Assembly: GCA_001797815.1 (NCBI GenBank)
Contig: MGQK01000060.1
Coordinates: 31,019 to 47,281 of the forward strand
From: Deltaproteobacteria bacterium RBG_13_61_14
GTDB taxonomy: Bacteria > RBG-13-61-14
DNA: 16,263 nt
Direction of reading: 5' to 3'
Shown in pieces: positions 15,001 to 16,263 of this stretch. The notes below the pieces were generated by a model. It was not told the origin of the DNA and did no database searches. It saw nothing but the letters and a program-made list of their open reading frames with translations. The position numbers and the translations under genes were made by a program. Every line of letters starts with the position of its first letter. The stretch's first letter is position 1.

Positions 15001-15029
15001 CTCTTGAACCGGCCTGTCGGCCCCAAGAG
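15001..15029 (+). terminator. Candidate transcription-stop hairpin after the FAD oxidase
   Basis: CTCTTG at 15001-15006 pairs with CAAGAG at 15024-15029, with an inner GGCC/GGCC pairing (15011-15014 and 15019-15022). It begins four bases after the stop of the oxidase gene. There is no run of U behind it, so it could be a stability hairpin rather than a true intrinsic terminator. Confidence 0.4.
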
Positions 15030-15125
15030 CTTCCCGGATATCCGGTTAAGCGCGCCACCATGAAAGTTCGGGTTCTCGCCTTGGCTCCGGACCCGCGTCA
15101 GAGTTCCGGGAAGATTTTCGACTTA
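15030..15125. other. Non-coding spacer before the MITE
   Basis: A perfect 12-base palindrome CCGGATATCCGG lies at 15034-15045. A short frame from ATG 15060 (MKVRVLALAPDPRQSSGKIF) lacks a ribosome site and runs into the MITE, where it stops at about 15179. I do not call it a gene. Nothing else is visible. Confidence 0.35.
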
Positions 15126-15255
15126 GAGACTATCTCAAAACTTCTAGTTTTGTCCTATTTGACACGATCACAATTCTGATTCGCCGTCAAATCAATGAGG
15201 CGGCGTAGGGGCGGCTCGCGAGCCGCCCCTACCTTGCCGGTTTTGAGATAGTTTC
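15126..15255. mobile_element. MITE-like element with TIRs, TTA target duplication and a nested palindrome
   Basis: The left end GAGACTATCTCAAAAC (15126-15141) and the right end GTTTTGAGATAGTTTC (15240-15255) are inverted repeats with 15 of 16 matches. TTA flanks both ends (15123-15125 and 15256-15258), like the three-base TNA targets of some IS5-group elements. The element is 130 bp, codes for no transposase, and would need one in trans. Inside are a 7-bp stem ATTTGAC/GTCAAAT (15157-15163 and 15186-15192) and, at 15205-15232, a perfect 28-base palindrome beginning GTAGGGGCGG and ending with its complement. Confidence 0.75.
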
Positions 15256-15284
15256 TTAGCCATCCGATGAGTTGGCGGGCTCGA

Positions 15285-15313
15285 TTGACAAGAACCTGAC
15301 ATCATTCTAATTT
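15285..15313 (+). promoter_or_regulatory. Candidate sigma70-like promoter of the lipoprotein gene
   Basis: A perfect TTGACA lies at 15285-15290. Two -10 candidates follow: TAATTT at 15308-15313 after 17 bases, or TCTAAT at 15306-15311 (five of six) after 15. The MITE ends 29 bases upstream of the -35. The leader to ATG 15370 would be about 50 bases. Confidence 0.5.
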
Positions 15314-15369
15314 AGTCTGTAGCTACCGAAGGGGCGGTATCCATGGAATCCAGGATCAAAGGGGGCGTC

Positions 15370-15999
15370 ATGAAAAAGTTGGTCGTGCTGGCAATAGTCT
15401 TGATCGTGGTGGGTTGTAAAAAGGGCGAGCCCGGCCCTGCTGCCGAAAGCAAGGAACCCGGGACCGGGTCGGCGCCGGGGTTGGCTCCGATGCCGACCCT
15501 TCCCCTATCCCAAGCGCTGACCGACAAATCGGTAAAAGAGGTTTCCTATAACCCCAAGGAGGCGCTCCAGGGACTGAAAGGCGTGAGCGTGACCTTGTGG
15601 GGCTTTGTGGCTCCGGAGGCGAGAAAGGCCGGGTTAGATTCCGATACCTTGAAGGGCGAGCTCGAGGAGAAACTGCGCGCTTCCGGGATCCCCGTGCGCT
15701 CGTTTGAGGAAGTGGACCAGGACCCGGAATACGCCTACCTCTTCGTGAAGATGGACATCCGCAAGCAGGGGAACCCTCCGGTCTTTCTCGGCGCGATCAA
15801 CATCTCGGCATTCCAATTTGTTTACCTGGGCCGCAACCCCTCGTTGGTGGTGAAATCGGAAACCTGGGCCACGCATAAGCCGCCTTTCCTGTGGGAAGAA
15901 GAAGCCGTGGTCGAATCCGCCCGCAAGTTGATGTTTGATGAGCTCGATATCTTTATCAATGAGTACCTGGCCGTCAATCCTGCCGTGATCACCAAGTAG
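15370..15999 (+). CDS. Lipoprotein of unknown function
   Basis: I do not recognise the family. ATG 15370 is chosen because AAAGGGGG lies at 15358-15365 and the protein then starts with a compact lipoprotein signal (MKKLVVLAIVLIVVGC, lipidated C16); the frame extends upstream to 15343 but the added residues are polar. The product is 209 residues. After a proline/glycine/serine linker (about 17-50) comes an alpha/beta domain: VSVTLWGFVAP, then a helix ending EEKLRASGIPVRSFEE, then strands YAYLFVKMDI and NISAFQFVYLG, then a TW motif and a C-terminal helix DELDIFINEYLAVNP. It is probably anchored in a membrane facing the periplasm. It stands alone, with its own promoter. No catalytic motif is visible. 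Confidence 0.75.
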   Translation: MKKLVVLAIVLIVVGCKKGEPGPAAESKEPGTGSAPGLAPMPTLPLSQALTDKSVKEVSYNPKEALQGLKGVSVTLWGFVAPEARKAGLDSDTLKGELEEKLRASGIPVRSFEEVDQDPEYAYLFVKMDIRKQGNPPVFLGAINISAFQFVYLGRNPSLVVKSETWATHKPPFLWEEEAVVESARKLMFDELDIFINEYLAVNPAVITK

Positions 16000-16031
16000 G
16001 CGGGCGGTCAAGGGCCGGCTCCCCGGTCCGT

Positions 16032-16181
16032 CTAACCGACCCTCCCAACACCTGCTCCCTGGATCTGGCCCTGCTTGAGCAGGAGGAGTGCGCGGTTGGC
16101 CTCTGCCCGGGAAAATTCCCTGACCTGGGTTTGAATCTGGATCCGGGGCGCCAGCGCCAGTAGTTCGCGGCAGGTAACCCT
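16032..16181 (-). pseudogene. C-terminal remnant of a zinc-type (MDR) alcohol dehydrogenase
   Basis: On the minus strand, 49 codons ending at TAG 16034-16032 read CRELLALAPRIQ, then VREFSRAEANRALLLLKQGQ, then IQGAGV. This matches the end of medium-chain zinc alcohol dehydrogenases, where ELLALA..G.I.P is followed by the (F/Y)PLEEANEAL..L..G...G..V pattern. An in-frame TGA at 16184-16182 directly precedes it, and no other frame to the window edge continues the family. It is therefore a truncated, probably dead fragment. The call rests on pattern recall only. Confidence 0.5.
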
Positions 16182-16263
16182 TCAGTTTTAAGGGGCAGTC
16201 ATGCTTTCTCCCGGTGATGATGAGAAACGTCGGCGTGAATCTCATGCCCGGCCAGTCTGAGCC
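16182..16263. other. Unassigned sequence at the window end
   Basis: No gene is supported. A 19-codon plus-strand frame (ATG 16201, TGA 16258-16260) has an unconvincing composition. Minus-strand frames do not resemble the alcohol dehydrogenase upstream of its truncated end. A gene may begin or end just outside the window. Confidence 0.3.

Noticed and set aside
15060-15179. 39-codon frame MKVRVLALAPDP... interrupted by the MITE
   Set aside because: No ribosome site; removing the MITE gives only about 25 codons before a stop, so a broken gene is not supported.
16201-16260. 19-codon frame at the window end
   Set aside because: Too short, no ribosome site and no recognisable motif.

Overview
The window is GC-rich bacterial chromosome with bacterial Shine-Dalgarno sequences, ATGA stop/start overlaps and many short palindromic intergenic repeats. 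The lineage is not resolved. A MoxR/DUF58/BatA operon with a large DUF4175-like protein, together with GTAG-headed palindromes, is typical of environmental Gram-negative-type phyla such as Acidobacteriota, Desulfobacterota, Omnitrophota or Planctomycetota. This placement is inference only.

Left block, all minus strand, about 10103 down to 1. It is one co-directional run. The order is queD (pterin synthase fold, queuosine pathway), folE2 (metal-dependent GTP cyclohydrolase IB), an endonuclease III family DNA glycosylase, a 1045-residue membrane-anchored coiled-coil DUF4175-like protein, a secreted or anchored gluzincin (HEFVH) with TPR repeats, a MoxR AAA+ ATPase, a DUF58 protein and a BatA-type VWA membrane protein cut by the left edge. 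Gaps are 35 bp, 33 bp, three tight overlaps, 10 bp and one repeat-filled 152 bp spacer. FolE2 makes dihydroneopterin triphosphate, the substrate of QueD. The last five genes form a MoxR/VWA envelope system, in which an AAA+ ATPase is thought to act on VWA partners.

Right block, plus strand, about 10241 to 14996. A good sigma70-like promoter at 10241-10269 drives a gluconate-2-dehydrogenase-subunit-3-like small protein overlapped by a GMC flavoprotein that carries an internal CxxCxxCxxxC motif. A short SCP2-like lipid-binding protein and a VAO/PCMH-type FAD oxidase follow. I infer an oxidation pathway for a hydrophobic alcohol, sterol-like molecule or aromatic; the substrate is unknown. Between the GMC gene and the SCP2-like gene sits a visibly AT-rich coding block, 12444-13030. 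It is bounded on each side by the GTAG tetranucleotide of a REP-like palindrome and fused in frame to the SCP2-like gene.

Right end, 15000-16263. It contains a hairpin, a 130 bp MITE-like element with 16 bp terminal inverted repeats and a TTA target duplication, a promoter with a lipoprotein of unknown function, and a minus-strand remnant of the C-terminus of a zinc-type alcohol dehydrogenase.

The most unusual theme is a diversified family of GTAG/CTAC-headed palindromes (REP/REPIN-like) in four places: inside the signal-peptide region of the peptidase gene, around the AT-rich block, inside a fused ORF, and inside the MITE. No RAYT transposase gene is visible in the window.
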